Shown one piece after another: positions 45,173-60,022 of a DNA stretch of 64,000 bases (the first letter of the stretch is position 1; each line of letters begins with the position of its first letter). The position numbers and the translations under genes are program-made. Under the pieces are notes generated by a model. The model was not told the DNA's origin and did not search any database. It saw only the letters and a program-made list of their open reading frames with translations. This DNA comes from Aureimonas sp. SK2 (GTDB lineage: Bacteria > Pseudomonadota > Alphaproteobacteria > Rhizobiales > Rhizobiaceae). The stretch covers positions 1-64,000 of the forward strand of contig NZ_JAPZDS010000001.1 in assembly GCF_029813115.1 (NCBI RefSeq), written 5' to 3'.

Positions 45173-46059
45173 ACGAGGCTTCGATGTTCGGGCGCGTGAG
45201 CCCCATCGTGATGCGGGTCCAGCGCCTCGGCCGGAAGGTCGTGGTGTGGATCAAGAACGCGCGCGAGATGCCGCTGCCGCGCTTCCGCACGATCGCGGCC
45301 GGGCTGCTCGGCTCGACCGCGATCTACGGCATGGTTCTGGGCAGCCACACGACGGCCGTGATCGATGCCGTCGCCGAGCCGCTGGGCCTCTCTATCGAGA
45401 CGGTGGACGTCACCGGCTATTCGGAAACCAGCGAGATCGACGTTCTCCAGACGCTCTGGATGACGGGCGCGCAGACGCTGCCGGCGCTCGACCTCAAGGC
45501 GGCGCGCGAGGCGATCGAGGCGATGCCCTGGATCGAGAGCGCGACGATCGAGAAGGAATATCCGAACCGCGTGAAGATCGCGCTGGTGGAGAAGAAGCCC
45601 TTCGCGCTCTGGCAGCGGGACAAGGACCTCTGGATCGTCGACCACGAGGGCCGCGAGATCGTGCCCTATGCCACGACCCGCTTCACCGACCTGCCCTTCG
45701 TGGTGGGACCCGGCGCGGCGCACGAGGCGGCCGACATACTCGACAAGATGGCGCTCGTTCCCGAGCTCGATCAGCGCATCAAGGCCTATGTGCGCGTCGG
45801 CGACCGGCGCTGGGACCTGCGCCTCGACAACGGCGTCGTCATCCGCCTGCCGGAGCTCGATCCGATCGAGGCGGCCGCCACCGTGATGCGCATCGACCGC
45901 AACGAGGGCCTGCTCGCCCGCGACATCGTCTCGGTCGACATGCGCCTGTCCGACCGCATGGTGGTCAAGCTGACCCCCGCCGCCAAGACACGCTGGGACA
46001 AGGTTCTGAAGGAGCGCGACAAGCTCTGGAAGCAGGCCCAGAAGGAAAAGCCGGTATGA
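45160..46059 (+). CDS. ftsQ: Cell division protein FtsQ
   Basis: A 299-residue bitopic divisome protein. A basic cytoplasmic N-terminus precedes one transmembrane helix (about 44-62, [20 protein letters not shown]), then a POTRA domain ([19 protein letters not shown]) and the FtsQ domain ([19 protein letters not shown]). It connects early and late divisome proteins. The start ATG ([12 protein letters not shown]) lies inside the ddl end; the stop overlaps ftsA. Confidence 0.93.
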   Translation: MRSLNEASMFGRVSPIVMRVQRLGRKVVVWIKNAREMPLPRFRTIAAGLLGSTAIYGMVLGSHTTAVIDAVAEPLGLSIETVDVTGYSETSEIDVLQTLWMTGAQTLPALDLKAAREAIEAMPWIESATIEKEYPNRVKIALVEKKPFALWQRDKDLWIVDHEGREIVPYATTRFTDLPFVVGPGAAHEAADILDKMALVPELDQRIKAYVRVGDRRWDLRLDNGVVIRLPELDPIEAAATVMRIDRNEGLLARDIVSVDMRLSDRMVVKLTPAAKTRWDKVLKERDKLWKQAQKEKPV

Positions 46060-47384
46060 GCTTCTTCTCCAAGTCCACCGACGAACTGCCTCGGATCAAG
46101 AAGCCTTCGGACCGCCGCGTGCGCACCATCTCGGTGCTCGACGTCGGCTCCTCCAAGGTCACCTGCCTGATCGCCAAGCTGAAGCCGCGCCCCGAGAGCG
46201 AGGTCCTGCCGGGCCGCACGCACGTGGTCGAGGTCATCGGCATCGGCCACCAGCGCTCGCGCGGCGTGAAGTCGGGCGTCGTGGTCGATCTGGAAGCGGC
46301 GGAGAAGTCGATCCGCTACTGCGTCGATGCCGCCGAGCGCATGGCCGGACTGACGATCGAGTCGCTGATCGTCTCCGTCTGCGCCGGGCGTCTGAAGAGC
46401 CTGCGCGGCTCGGCCCAGACGACGGTGGAAGGCGGCGAGGTCGGCGAGCTGGACCTGAAGCGCGTCCTCAACCAGGCCGCCCGCCTGCCGCTGCGCGAGG
46501 GCCGTGTCGCGCTGCACCGCGTGCCGTTCGACCTGTCGCTCGACGGGGAGGGGAACCTCGAGAACCCCGTCGGCATGACGGGCTCCGAGCTCGGCGCGGA
46601 GCTCCATATCCTGTCGGCGGAGGAAACCCCGCTGCGCAATCTCGAAGCCGCGATCAACCGCGCGCATCTCGTGGTCGAGGCCTTCGTCGCGACCCCCTAC
46701 GCCAGCGGTCTCTCGACGCTCGTGGACGACGAGGCGCTGATGGGCTCGGCCTGCATCGACATGGGCGCCGGGTCCACCACGATCTCGATCTTTCAGAACG
46801 GCCACTTCGCCTATGCCGACGCGGTGGCGCTCGGCGGGCACCACATCACCATGGACCTCGCGCGAGGCCTGTCGATCCGGCCCGAGCAGGCAGAGCGGCT
46901 GAAGGTCATGCACGGCAACGCGCTGCCGAGCCTGATGGCGGACGGCGAGACGGTGGCGGTCGCCCCGCTCGGCGACGAGGGCCACGAGCAGCCGGTGCAG
47001 GTGTCGCGCTCGCTGATCGCGCGCATCATCCGCCCGCGGGTGGAAGAGACGCTGGAGCTGATCCGCGACCGCCTGGCCGCCTCCAACCTCGGCCATGTCA
47101 TCGGCAAGCGCGTGGTGCTGACCGGCGGCGCCAGCCAGCTCGCCGGCCTTTCGGACGCCGCCCGCGTGCTCCTGAACCGAAACGTGCGCCTCGGCCGCCC
47201 GGTCGGCGTCGCCGGCCTCTCCGCCTCCAACAAGAGCCCGGCCTTCGCCTCGGCGGTCGGTCTCCTGATCTACCCGCAGGTCGCGTCCATGGAACACGTT
47301 CCCGAGCAGTCGATGATCGACTTCGCGCTCGACCCGCGCACGCGCGTCGGCCGCTTCGGATCGTGGCTCCGGCAGAGCTTCTGA
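46056..47384 (+). CDS. ftsA: Cell division protein FtsA
   Basis: A 442-residue actin-like ATPase that tethers FtsZ to the membrane. Phosphate-binding motifs include [14 protein letters not shown] and [14 protein letters not shown], and [13 protein letters not shown] is in the adenosine region. The C-terminus ends in the amphipathic segment [13 protein letters not shown], the membrane-targeting helix. It starts on ATG overlapping the ftsQ stop; ftsZ follows after 113 bases. Confidence 0.96.
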   Translation: MSFFSKSTDELPRIKKPSDRRVRTISVLDVGSSKVTCLIAKLKPRPESEVLPGRTHVVEVIGIGHQRSRGVKSGVVVDLEAAEKSIRYCVDAAERMAGLTIESLIVSVCAGRLKSLRGSAQTTVEGGEVGELDLKRVLNQAARLPLREGRVALHRVPFDLSLDGEGNLENPVGMTGSELGAELHILSAEETPLRNLEAAINRAHLVVEAFVATPYASGLSTLVDDEALMGSACIDMGAGSTTISIFQNGHFAYADAVALGGHHITMDLARGLSIRPEQAERLKVMHGNALPSLMADGETVAVAPLGDEGHEQPVQVSRSLIARIIRPRVEETLELIRDRLAASNLGHVIGKRVVLTGGASQLAGLSDAARVLLNRNVRLGRPVGVAGLSASNKSPAFASAVGLLIYPQVASMEHVPEQSMIDFALDPRTRVGRFGSWLRQSF

Positions 47385-47497
47385 CAAGCTTCGCGTGCGA
47401 AGCTCACTCACCCGAACCAAATCGGTGCGCGCCGCGCACTGGCTCCATGACCCCAAGGCCGCGCGGCGAACCGGCCCAGCTACATAAGGAAACCACG

Positions 47498-49099
47498 ATG
47501 AGCATCACCCTGCAGAAGCCGGACATCACCGAGCTGAAGCCGCGGATCACCGTGTTCGGTGTGGGCGGCGGCGGCTGCAACGCCGTCAACAACATGATCA
47601 ATGCCGGGCTCGAGGGCGTCGAGTTCGTGATCGCCAACACGGACGCGCAGGCTCTTCGTTCCTCGCGCGCCGAGCGCGTCATCCAGATGGGCGTCGCCGT
47701 CACCGAAGGCCTCGGCGCCGGTTCGCAGCCCGAGGTCGGCCGCGCGGCCGCCGAAGAGTCGCTGGACGAGATCTGCGACCACCTCCTCGGCTCGCACATG
47801 TGCTTCGTCACCGCCGGCATGGGCGGCGGCACGGGCACGGGCGCCGCGCCGGTCGTGGCGCGCGCCGCCCGCGAGAAGGGCATCCTGACGGTGGGCGTCG
47901 TCACCAAGCCGTTCCACTTCGAGGGCCAGCGCCGCCTGCGCATCGCCGAGCAGGGCATCGAGGAACTGCAGAAGAACGTCGATACGCTGATCGTCATTCC
48001 CAATCAGAACCTCTTCCGCATCGCCAACGACAAGACGACCTTCGCCGACGCCTTCGGCATGGCCGACCAGGTGCTCTATTCGGGCGTCGCCTGCATCACC
48101 GACCTGATGGTTAAGGAAGGCCTGATCAACCTCGACTTCGCCGACGTCCGTTCGGTGATGCGCGAGATGGGCAAGGCCATGATGGGCACGGGCGAGGCGT
48201 CCGGCGAGGGCCGCGCCATGGCCGCCGCCGAGGCCGCCATCGCCAACCCGCTGCTCGACGAGACCTCGATGAAGGGCGCCAAGGGCCTCCTCATCTCCAT
48301 CACCGGCGGGCGTGACCTCACGCTCTTCGAGGTGGACGAGGCCGCGACCCGCATCCGCGAGGAAGTGGACCAGGACGCCAACATCATCCTCGGCGCGACC
48401 TTCGACGAGAGCCTGGAAGGCGTGATCCGCGTGTCCGTGGTCGCCACCGGCATCGACAAGGCCGCCATGGAAGTCTACGGCCACGCCGCCGAGACGCGCG
48501 CCGCCGCCGCGGTCGCCGCCCGCCCGGCCTTCCAGCCGGCTCCGGCTCCGGCGCCCGTCCAGGTGGCTGCGCCGGCTCCGGTCGCCGCGGCGCCCGCGCC
48601 CGCTCCGGCGGCTGCGGCTCCCGCGCCGACCTTCGCCCAGCCGGCCTATCAGCCGGCCCCAGCGATGGCCGACATGGAGGACGACTTCACCGCCGCCCTT
48701 GAGGCCGAGATCGCGCAGGTCACCCCGCGCGCCCCGGCGCCGCGCCAGCCTCTGCAGCAGCCCGTCCAGACCCGCATGCCGCGCGTGGAGGACTTTCCGC
48801 CCGTGGTCCAGGCCGAGATCGAACGCCGCAGCGCCGGTGCCGAGATGGCTGCCGACGACCGCGGTCCGATGAGCCTGATCCGCAAGCTGACCTCGGGCCT
48901 GTCGCGCCGCGAGGAGGACGAGGCGGTGCTGGCCGACCCCGTCCGTCCGGCCGCTTCGCGCCGTCCGGCCGACGCCAGCCCCTACGCGCCGCGCCGTCAG
49001 GCCGCCGACTCCGCGGCCCGTCCGCAGAGCCAGGTCCGTCAGCCGAGCGAGGAAGATCAGCTCGAAATCCCGGCCTTCCTGCGCCGCCAGTCGAACTGA
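47498..49099 (+). CDS. ftsZ: Cell division GTPase FtsZ
   Basis: A 533-residue tubulin homologue forming the division ring. The GTPase core (about 15-325) has [12 protein letters not shown] and the tubulin signature [10 protein letters not shown] at 109-118. A long Pro/Ala-rich disordered linker (about 345-515) precedes the conserved end peptide [10 protein letters not shown] that binds FtsA. The long linker is common in Hyphomicrobiales. ATAAGGAAACC is the ribosome site. A strong terminator follows. Confidence 0.97.
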   Translation: MSITLQKPDITELKPRITVFGVGGGGCNAVNNMINAGLEGVEFVIANTDAQALRSSRAERVIQMGVAVTEGLGAGSQPEVGRAAAEESLDEICDHLLGSHMCFVTAGMGGGTGTGAAPVVARAAREKGILTVGVVTKPFHFEGQRRLRIAEQGIEELQKNVDTLIVIPNQNLFRIANDKTTFADAFGMADQVLYSGVACITDLMVKEGLINLDFADVRSVMREMGKAMMGTGEASGEGRAMAAAEAAIANPLLDETSMKGAKGLLISITGGRDLTLFEVDEAATRIREEVDQDANIILGATFDESLEGVIRVSVVATGIDKAAMEVYGHAAETRAAAAVAARPAFQPAPAPAPVQVAAPAPVAAAPAPAPAAAAPAPTFAQPAYQPAPAMADMEDDFTAALEAEIAQVTPRAPAPRQPLQQPVQTRMPRVEDFPPVVQAEIERRSAGAEMAADDRGPMSLIRKLTSGLSRREEDEAVLADPVRPAASRRPADASPYAPRRQAADSAARPQSQVRQPSEEDQLEIPAFLRRQSN

Positions 49100-49125
49100 C
49101 GGTCACAAACTCACCGCCGTTTGGA

Positions 49126-49160
49126 ACGGCCCGCCCTCGCAAGAGGGCGGGCCGTCTTCG
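49126..49160 (+). terminator. Intrinsic terminator after ftsZ
   Basis: A perfect 13-base stem, ACGGCCCGCCCTC with GAGGGCGGGCCGT, is closed by a GCAA tetraloop and followed by CTTCGTT. It lies 27 bases past the ftsZ stop and separates ftsZ from lpxC. Confidence 0.88.
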
Positions 49161-49395
49161 TTAACAGGCTGATTTCGCTATGATAAATGAAGGGTTAAGG
49201 CGCTTTCCGGTAACACTGGGTAAGAAAGCGTGATTTGGCCTCAATTGGCCCGAGACCTAAATTTTGTGACAGGTTCAAGGACTTCGCGTGCGCCCTCGGG
49301 TTCCGCTGTCGGATCTTCGGAAGCCGGGAAGAGTTCTCCTGCCGCTTGAGCGACTGCGGTCGCCCGCGGCGGGTCGGTATAAGGATGAGTAGCAC

Positions 49396-50337
49396 GTGGT
49401 CAACCAGCACACGATCGGAGCGCGCATCGGTTTCGAGGGCGTGGGGGTTCACAGCGGCACGCTGGTCGAACTGTCCCTCCACCCGGCCGAGCCCGACACC
49501 GGCATCGTGTTCCACGTCTTCGAGGCCTCGGGCCTCGTTCACGAGATCGCCGCCGTTTCCGGCAACGTGACCTCGACGGACCTGTCCACCATCGTCGGCG
49601 ACCGCCGTGGCGCGCATGTCGCCACGATCGAACACATCATGGCGGCGCTCTATGCGATGGACGTCGACAATGTCGTGGTCCAGATCGACGGCAACGAAAT
49701 CCCGATCATGGACGGCGGTTCGGACGTCTTCGTGCGCGCCATCGAGGCGGCCGGCCTCGTCGCCCAGCGCGCCGCGCGCCGGTTCATCAAGGTCCTGAAG
49801 CCCGTCCGGGTCGAACTGAACGGCGGCTTCGCCGAGTATCGCCCCTACGAGGGCACGCGCTTCGAGGTGGAGATCGACTTCGCCACCACGGCCATCGGCC
49901 GTCAGCGCTTCAGCGCCGACCTGACGCCCGCCCTGTTCCGCGACGAGCTTGCCCGCGCGCGCACCTTCGGCTTCATGAAGGACGTCGAGCGTCTCTGGGC
50001 CTCGGGCCATGCGCTCGGTTCCTCGCTCGAGAACTCGGTGGTGATCGGCGACGACGACCGCGTCATCAACCCGGCCGGCCTGCGCTACCCCGACGAGTTC
50101 GTGCGTCACAAGGTGCTCGACGCCGTGGGCGACCAGGCCCTGGCCGGCGCGCGCGTACTCGGCTGCTACCGCTCCTACAAGGGCGGGCACCGGCTGAACG
50201 CCATGGCGCTCCAGGCTCTGCTGGCCGATCCCAGCGCCCATGCGCTGGTCGAAGTATCCGGGCGCCGGGCCGAGCCGGCCCGTCAGGCTGGCATGGCCGC
50301 GATGGCGGTTCCCGCCCTCGGCCCCCAGGTCCTCTGA
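49396..50337 (+). CDS. lpxC: UDP-3-O-acyl-N-acetylglucosamine deacetylase
   Basis: A 313-residue zinc deacetylase, the committed step of lipid A synthesis. Zinc and catalytic motifs are visible: [14 protein letters not shown] (His), [15 protein letters not shown] (His and Asp) and SYKGGHRLN (His). The start is a GTG with AAGGATGAG upstream, giving [20 protein letters not shown], the typical N-terminus. The 233 bases before it, after the ftsZ terminator, should hold its own promoter. Confidence 0.96.
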   Translation: MVNQHTIGARIGFEGVGVHSGTLVELSLHPAEPDTGIVFHVFEASGLVHEIAAVSGNVTSTDLSTIVGDRRGAHVATIEHIMAALYAMDVDNVVVQIDGNEIPIMDGGSDVFVRAIEAAGLVAQRAARRFIKVLKPVRVELNGGFAEYRPYEGTRFEVEIDFATTAIGRQRFSADLTPALFRDELARARTFGFMKDVERLWASGHALGSSLENSVVIGDDDRVINPAGLRYPDEFVRHKVLDAVGDQALAGARVLGCYRSYKGGHRLNAMALQALLADPSAHALVEVSGRRAEPARQAGMAAMAVPALGPQVL

Positions 50338-50476
50338 CCCAGCCCCACCTCGAAAAGTCTTAAAAAAGGCGCCTTGGCCTGTCGTGAAGCGTTGTCGCGA
50401 TGCGGGACCTTGGCTAGGAAGGTGTCCCGCACGGGCCGCTGACGCACGCACGGGTAAGCCAGGGGGAACGAGTTCG

Positions 50477-51412
50477 ATGGGAATCAAGATGCCGCTGACC
50501 GGCCGCCTTTCGGTCGTGCCGATGGCACTGGCCGTCGCCACGTCCAGCCTTCTCCTCTCCGGCTGCATGTCCTCCAAGGACAACGACATCGACGCCCTGG
50601 CGCTGGCGTCGCAGACCGAGCCGGCCGACGTCCTTTATAACCAGGGCCTCGCCAACCTGGAGAACGGCCGGCTCAAGGAGGCCGCCGCCAAGTTCGAGGC
50701 GATCGACCGCCAGCATCCCTATTCCGAATTTGCCCGCAAGGCGCTGGTGATGCGCGCCTTCGCGAGCTACCGCACCGGCGACTACGACGAGGCCGTCGCC
50801 TCGGCCCGCCGTTACCTGTCGCTTTATCCGGGCTCGGACGACGCGGCCTACGCGCAGTACATCATCGGCCTGTCCTACTTCCGCCAGATGCCGGACGTGA
50901 CGCGCGACCAGACCGACACCGGCCGCGCCGTCCAGGCGATGCAGGAGGTCGTGGACCGCTATCCCGATTCGGAATACGCCGAGGACGCGCGCACCAAGCT
51001 GCGCATCGCCAAGGACCAGCTCGGCGGCAAGGAGATGCAGGTCGGCCGCTACTATCAGGAGCGCCGCGAGTACATCGCCGCGATCAACCGCTTCAAAAAC
51101 GTGGTCGACACCTATCCCGACACGCGGCATGTCGAGGAGGCGCTGGCGCGCCTGACCGAGAGCTACTACGCGATGGGCCTGACCCAGGAAGCGCAGGCCT
51201 CGGCTTCGGTGCTCGGGCAGAACTTCCCCGAGTCGCAGTGGTACAAGGACTCCTACGCCCTTCTCCAGTCGAACGGCCTTCAGCCGCGCCAGGGCGGCCC
51301 GACCTCCTGGTTCTCGAACGCCACGCGCGCCATCACCGGCGCCGACCGCACGCCGGCCGGCGACCGCGCCCAGGCCGAACGCACGGTGCTCAACCCGCCC
51401 GCGCGGGGCTGA
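50477..51412 (+). CDS. bamD: Outer membrane protein assembly factor BamD
   Basis: A 311-residue lipoprotein of the BAM complex that inserts outer-membrane barrels. The signal peptide ends in the lipobox LLLSGC (Cys30). Five TPR-like repeats follow, with [40 protein letters not shown] and [18 protein letters not shown]. The C-terminus is a longer low-complexity tail than in E. coli. It has its own terminator. Confidence 0.94.
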   Translation: MGIKMPLTGRLSVVPMALAVATSSLLLSGCMSSKDNDIDALALASQTEPADVLYNQGLANLENGRLKEAAAKFEAIDRQHPYSEFARKALVMRAFASYRTGDYDEAVASARRYLSLYPGSDDAAYAQYIIGLSYFRQMPDVTRDQTDTGRAVQAMQEVVDRYPDSEYAEDARTKLRIAKDQLGGKEMQVGRYYQERREYIAAINRFKNVVDTYPDTRHVEEALARLTESYYAMGLTQEAQASASVLGQNFPESQWYKDSYALLQSNGLQPRQGGPTSWFSNATRAITGADRTPAGDRAQAERTVLNPPARG

Positions 51413-51429
51413 TCACGACAATGAGTGGG

Positions 51430-51457
51430 AAAAGGCCGGCCTCGCCCGGCCTTTTTT
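51430..51457 (+). terminator. Intrinsic terminator after bamD
   Basis: GGCCGG (51434-51439) pairs with CCGGCC (51446-51451), extended by A/T pairs, and is followed by six T. It lies 18 bases past the bamD stop. Confidence 0.88.
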
Positions 51458-51560
51458 CGTGTCGGGGATAGGCTGGCGACGTCCGCCCTTCTCAAGGGGC
51501 AGAGGCGTCCATATCTTCGCGATTGCCATTCTGCCCGAGCCGGTCTAGCCCTCTTCCCGC

Positions 51561-55809
<4,249 letters not shown>

Positions 55810-56002
55810 TTCAACCGGGGACAACAGAGTGCCTGACAGGACCTTGCGGGGTCGGTCTGCCGGGTCTTTGCCGCCTTGGCGTCGTCGCCGATGCTTTCCG
55901 ATGCGCCGCATCGGCTGCGCTCGGCTTCCAGCCCCGACGACAAACTCCTCGTCACCCCTCCGCCCGCAAGATTCTTTCAGGCACTCCCATCCCCGGAATG
56001 CC

Positions 56003-56860
56003 ATGACCGTCGTCGCCCTCGATTTCGAGACCGCCAACCAGAGCCCCGACAGCGCCTGCGCGATCGGCCTCGCCTTCGTGGAGGGCGACAGGGTCACGCG
56101 GCGCTTCCACACGCTGATCCGCCCGCCCGAGCTGCGCTTCGACTGGGGCAATATCCGCGTTCACGGCATCCGGCCGGAGGACGTGCTCGACGCGCCAAGC
56201 TTCGCCGATGTCTGGGAAGAGCTCGGCGACGTGTTCGACGGGGCGCTGGTACTGGCGCACAACGCCTCGTTCGACATGAACGTCCTGAAGCGCACAGCCG
56301 CCCATTACGGCCTCGCGCTGCCGGCGTTCCGCTCGTTCTGCACCGTCTCCATGGCGCGGCGGCTCTGGCCGGAGGCGCCGAGCAAGAGGTTGTCCGCGCT
56401 GGCCGAGCGCTTCGCCATCGACTTCCGCCATCATCATGCCGGAGAGGACGCCTTCGTCTGCGCGACGATCGCGCTGGAGGGCGTGCGCCACGCCGGCGCG
56501 CGGAACGTCGTGGACCTCGCCGAGACGACCGGGCTCGCCAAGCCCGTTGCCGCCAGCGCGCCACCGCGGGCTGGCGGGATCGCCGCCCGGGCGCTGGCGG
56601 CGCGCGGCGTTGCGGGGGCGAGCAGCCTGCGCTTTCGCATCGCCGGCAGCCGGGGCACGCCCTACGAGATCGAGGCGGTGCGCGGCGCGCGGGGCGACAT
56701 GCGTCTCGCCTGCACCTGCCCGGCGTCGCGCTTTCGGGCCGATTGCAAGCACCGTGCGGCGCTGCGGCTCGGCGATCTCAGCGCCGTGGTCGGGCTGACG
56801 CCGGACATCGAGGAAGTCCTCGGACGGCTCTTCCGCGCTCCGGTTCGCGGCGCGGCCTGA
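56003..56860 (+). CDS. DEDDh 3'-5' exonuclease with a C-terminal SWIM-type zinc motif
   Basis: A 285-residue exonuclease of the DnaQ/DNA polymerase III epsilon type. ExoI is LDFETA (Asp7, Glu9), ExoII includes HNASFDMNVL (Asp91) and ExoIII is HHHAGEDA (His145, Asp149 region), so it is the DEDDh class. After a linker (about 170-205), residues 205-255 hold CTCPASRFRADCKH, a C-x-C-x8-C-x-H pattern like a SWIM zinc finger (C237, C239, C248, H250), which may bind DNA or protein. It is not the replicative epsilon subunit, which has no such tail. The ATG start MTVVALDFE begins the nuclease fold directly. Confidence 0.85.
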   Translation: MTVVALDFETANQSPDSACAIGLAFVEGDRVTRRFHTLIRPPELRFDWGNIRVHGIRPEDVLDAPSFADVWEELGDVFDGALVLAHNASFDMNVLKRTAAHYGLALPAFRSFCTVSMARRLWPEAPSKRLSALAERFAIDFRHHHAGEDAFVCATIALEGVRHAGARNVVDLAETTGLAKPVAASAPPRAGGIAARALAARGVAGASSLRFRIAGSRGTPYEIEAVRGARGDMRLACTCPASRFRADCKHRAALRLGDLSAVVGLTPDIEEVLGRLFRAPVRGAA

Positions 56861-56864
56861 ACAA

Positions 56865-56901
56865 ACGAAAAGGCCCGCCGATCCTCTGGGATCGACGGGC
56901 C
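56865..56901 (-). terminator. Terminator of the Tim44-like gene (minus strand)
   Basis: GGCCCGCCGATCC (56872-56884) pairs with the segment ending GGGATCGACGGGCC (56888-56901) with one mismatch. On the minus strand it is followed by TTTTCG. It sits between two convergent genes and could also stop the exonuclease transcript. Confidence 0.7.
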
Positions 56902-56928
56902 GATGGTGTGCCGTTCGGGGGAAGGCGA

Positions 56929-57927
56929 TCAGGCTTCCTGGATCGCCGAGAGCTTCCATTCGTCCTTGAAGTCGCGCAGGAAGGTCCAGACCTCGGTGGA
57001 TTCCACCGGCGCCGTGCCGCCTTCCTTGATCTCGCCGGTCTCGCGATCGCGGACGGTCTCGACCATCGAGTAGCGCATGGCGACGGTCGCATATTCGCGC
57101 GAGCCTTCCTTCCAGCTCTCGGCGACGTCGCCCTGAAGCAAGGTCACATCGCGCGCCTCGACGCGGATGCCCTTGGAAGCGTTGGTCGCCAGTTCCTCGG
57201 ACAGGTAGGAGGCGACTTCCGGCGTCGTGATCTCGCGGAGCTTGGCGTAGTCCTCGCGGCTGAACGCGTCCTGCAGCGTCTGGAGGCGGTTCTCGAAGAT
57301 GTCGAGGTCGGCCGCCGTGATGCGAAGCTGGTCGACGCCGGCCGCCGTCGGGGCGGCCGCGGCCTGCGGGCCGGTGTAGCCGCGCGCGCTGGCCGCCTGG
57401 CCGGCCTGCGGGCCGCGTTGGCCGAGGCCCTCGTACATCGTCCGGTTGCCGCCCTCGTTCGGACGCCCGCCGGCCATGGCCGTCTGCCCTTCCGAGCGGC
57501 GACGGAACATGCGGATCACGAACCACACCAGGAGACCGATCAACAGGCCCTGGACGAGGAGGCCGAGCATGCCCGCTAGTCCACCGAAGCCCGTGCCCAT
57601 GAGGAGGCCGAAGAGGCCGCCGATCAGGAGACCGCGCATCAGTGCGCCGCCGAAGCCGCCGCCGAAGAGGCCGGAGCGTGCGCCGGGGCGCGCGGCGGCC
57701 GCGGCGCCGGCCGCCGGTGCGGCCGTGCTCGGCGAGGTCATGGAACGCTGCACGGGCGCCGCTGCGGGGGCCGTGTTCGTCGGCGGCGCGGACTGGTAGG
57801 TGCGCGCGCCGCGGCTTCCGAAGCTGCCACCGCGGCGCGCCTCGGCGTAGTCCACCGCTGCCAGCGAGAAGGTCAGCGCCAGCACGCTCATTAGAGCGAG
57901 GCCGCGCGTCTTGGCGGAGGTGCCCAT
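56929..57927 (-). CDS. Tim44-like domain membrane protein
   Basis: A 332-residue protein with an N-terminal signal/anchor (about 10-30), an Ala/Pro-rich low-complexity stretch, two glycine-rich hydrophobic segments (about 95-140, LLIGGLFGLLMGTGFGGLAG), then a Tim44-like domain (about 205-330) with DLDIFENRLQTLQDAFSRED and EVWTFLRDFKDEWKLSAIQ. Bacterial Tim44-like proteins are membrane-linked and of unclear function. The start ATG (MGTSAKTRG) has AAGGATCG upstream. Confidence 0.85.
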   Translation of the reverse strand: MGTSAKTRGLALMSVLALTFSLAAVDYAEARRGGSFGSRGARTYQSAPPTNTAPAAAPVQRSMTSPSTAAPAAGAAAAARPGARSGLFGGGFGGALMRGLLIGGLFGLLMGTGFGGLAGMLGLLVQGLLIGLLVWFVIRMFRRRSEGQTAMAGGRPNEGGNRTMYEGLGQRGPQAGQAASARGYTGPQAAAAPTAAGVDQLRITAADLDIFENRLQTLQDAFSREDYAKLREITTPEVASYLSEELATNASKGIRVEARDVTLLQGDVAESWKEGSREYATVAMRYSMVETVRDRETGEIKEGGTAPVESTEVWTFLRDFKDEWKLSAIQEA

Positions 57928-58065
57928 GGGTTCGATCCTTCCGGAATGCCGCTTTTCGTCGGACCTCATATAGGAGGGCGCCGGTACGGCATGGAAGGAT
58001 TCGACCCCGATCCGGACGGGCAGGGCGATCACAAGTTCGACAGGCTATCGTGCGGCGAGGCGCTC

Positions 58066-59604
58066 TCAGACGGGCGGGCAGGCCAGGGGGCCGGGACCCG
58101 CGCCCGCGATGCGGACCTCCGGCTTGCCGAAGAAGCGGGCGAGGTAGCGCGCATTGGGCGGCATGTCGGGACCGAGGACATAGGTGCCGTCCACCATGAT
58201 GTGCTGCCAGCAGACGAAGCGCCCCGTCATCGGCACGAAGACCATGGAGGAACCGGGCGCCAGGCCCGCGTCCCAATTGGCCTCGGTCTGCGCGAGGCGC
58301 GCGCCGTAGGTCCTGTAGTCTTCCGCCAAGGCGTCGAAGGTCTTGGCGCCGTTGAGGCCGGCAGCCGAGGCGAGAGCCACGGGGGCGGCGAGCGTCCAGC
58401 GGCTTGCGCGCCGGCCGGTCGGCTCGTGGCGCCGCCAGCCCGCGGCGATCCAGGCGAGGCAGACCACGGCGAGCGCGACCATCGGATAGCGCGTCGCCGC
58501 ATGGCGGCTGCAGCAATCTGCACCGAACTGGTAGAAGCCGGCAAAGAGCGACAGGAAGGCCGCGCCGACCAGCGCGACGGCGATGGCCGCGACGCGCACC
58601 GGCATCTCCGGGGCACGCGAGCGCCCGATCGCGCGGAAGATGCCGAAGGCGCCAAGCGCCAGCAGCGGCAGGATCAAGGCTCCATAGTCCAGGGCGTCGG
58701 ACAGGTGGATCCCCTTGGCCGCCGAAAGCACCTCGTGCGGAAAGGCTTCCAGCGATGCCTGGAGGCCGATCGACGGACGATGGGCCACGGCCTTGTCACC
58801 GAAGGTCTCGAGCGTGGTGCCCAGTCGCTTCGAGGCGAGCATCAGGATGACGCCGAGACCGGCCGCGAGCGGAAAGGCGAACTCGGCATCGCGGCGCCGC
58901 AGGAGAGGATCGCCCCGACGGGCGGGCCAAAGCAGCATCGCAGCGAGCGTCGCGCCGGCATAGGCGGCCGCGAAGGTGGCGCCGACCTCCGACGAAAGGG
59001 CCGCCACGACCCCGGCGGCGGCGTTGCCCCAGCGGAGGCGGGACAGGTCGTCTGCGGTCGTGAATAGGTTGGACAGGACGAGATAGGCGATGGCGGCGAT
59101 CGTCGGTACGTAGGCGACGGCGCCCTGCGTCCAGTAGAAGACTTCGTCCACCCGGCGCCCGCCGAGAAAGAGGGCGAGAAGCGTGGATACCAGCGCCGAG
59201 GCGAGAAGGAGTTCCCTCCCGCCGAAGCGGCGCTGCGGAAACACCGCCGCCGCCATCGCGATGCCAAGACCCAGCCAGAGAAGGGCGAGGAACGGCGCGA
59301 TCAACTGCCGCTCCGTCAGGAAGCCGGCCTGCGCGTAGAGGTAGAGGAGCACTTCCGAGAGGGGGCGGAAGCTCCAGTTGATCGTGCGATGCCGGAGATA
59401 GCCGAGCCCGTGCTCCCGGAAGAAGGCGAACGTGTCCCATTCGTCGGCCCGCCATTCGCCGAGCGGGATCAGCGCGGCATAGGCGGCGATCCACGCGAGG
59501 GCGAAGGCGATGCAGGCGATCGGCAGCAGGAGGGCGGCGGGGCGGCTTGCGGGGCTAGGAATGTAGCGTGGATCCCGGGCGGTTCGTTCGAAGAGCGATG
59601 GCAA
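58066..59604 (-). CDS. Polytopic membrane protein of a gtr glucosylation operon
   Basis: A 512-residue membrane protein with about ten to eleven hydrophobic helices and a cytoplasmic start. The first periplasmic loop contains GEWRADEWDTFAFFREHGLG with an acidic pair, as in GT-C-fold glycosyltransferases and serotype-specific Gtr proteins. It follows gtrB and gtrA in one leftward operon, so it is probably the specific transferase that moves the sugar from undecaprenyl phosphate to its acceptor. It has no close named family that can be recognised by eye. Confidence 0.7.
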   Translation of the reverse strand: MPSLFERTARDPRYIPSPASRPAALLLPIACIAFALAWIAAYAALIPLGEWRADEWDTFAFFREHGLGYLRHRTINWSFRPLSEVLLYLYAQAGFLTERQLIAPFLALLWLGLGIAMAAAVFPQRRFGGRELLLASALVSTLLALFLGGRRVDEVFYWTQGAVAYVPTIAAIAYLVLSNLFTTADDLSRLRWGNAAAGVVAALSSEVGATFAAAYAGATLAAMLLWPARRGDPLLRRRDAEFAFPLAAGLGVILMLASKRLGTTLETFGDKAVAHRPSIGLQASLEAFPHEVLSAAKGIHLSDALDYGALILPLLALGAFGIFRAIGRSRAPEMPVRVAAIAVALVGAAFLSLFAGFYQFGADCCSRHAATRYPMVALAVVCLAWIAAGWRRHEPTGRRASRWTLAAPVALASAAGLNGAKTFDALAEDYRTYGARLAQTEANWDAGLAPGSSMVFVPMTGRFVCWQHIMVDGTYVLGPDMPPNARYLARFFGKPEVRIAGAGPGPLACPPV

Positions 59605-59614
59605 GAGACGGCCC

Positions 59615-60022
59615 TCAGGTCTTGGGACGCCCGGCCCCTTCGTCGAAGGACCAGCGCGCGTTGAGCACGAATGTGGCGAAGAGGCAGACGAGGGTGGCCG
59701 CGACCTGCGCCGCCAGCGGATGCCAGCCGGCCCACTGGTGAAGGATTGCGACGATCAGGAGGTTGAGCGCGAGGCCGAGCGCAGCCACGCCGAAGAAGCG
59801 GGGCGCGGCCTCGCAGTGCGGGCGCTGCGAGGCGAAGGTGACGGCATAGTTCAGCGCATAGTTGACGAGGGCGCCGAGCACGTATCCCGCCAGGGACGCA
59901 AGAAGGACGGCGGCGTCGAGCGCCAGCAGCGCGACGAACAGGAGATAGTGCGCCAGCGTCCCGGAGGCGCCGACCAAGGCATAGAGAATGAAGCGGGTCG
60001 GGAACCAGGCGGGAAGGGTCAT
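59615..60022 (-). CDS. gtrA: GtrA family flippase-like protein
   Basis: A 135-residue protein with four hydrophobic helices, typical of GtrA proteins thought to flip undecaprenyl-phosphate-glucose. LYALVGASGTLAHYLLF and the C-terminal TFVLNARWSF are family features. Its ATG overlaps the gtrB stop (ATGA), so the two are translated together. Confidence 0.9.
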   Translation of the reverse strand: MTLPAWFPTRFILYALVGASGTLAHYLLFVALLALDAAVLLASLAGYVLGALVNYALNYAVTFASQRPHCEAAPRFFGVAALGLALNLLIVAILHQWAGWHPLAAQVAATLVCLFATFVLNARWSFDEGAGRPKT

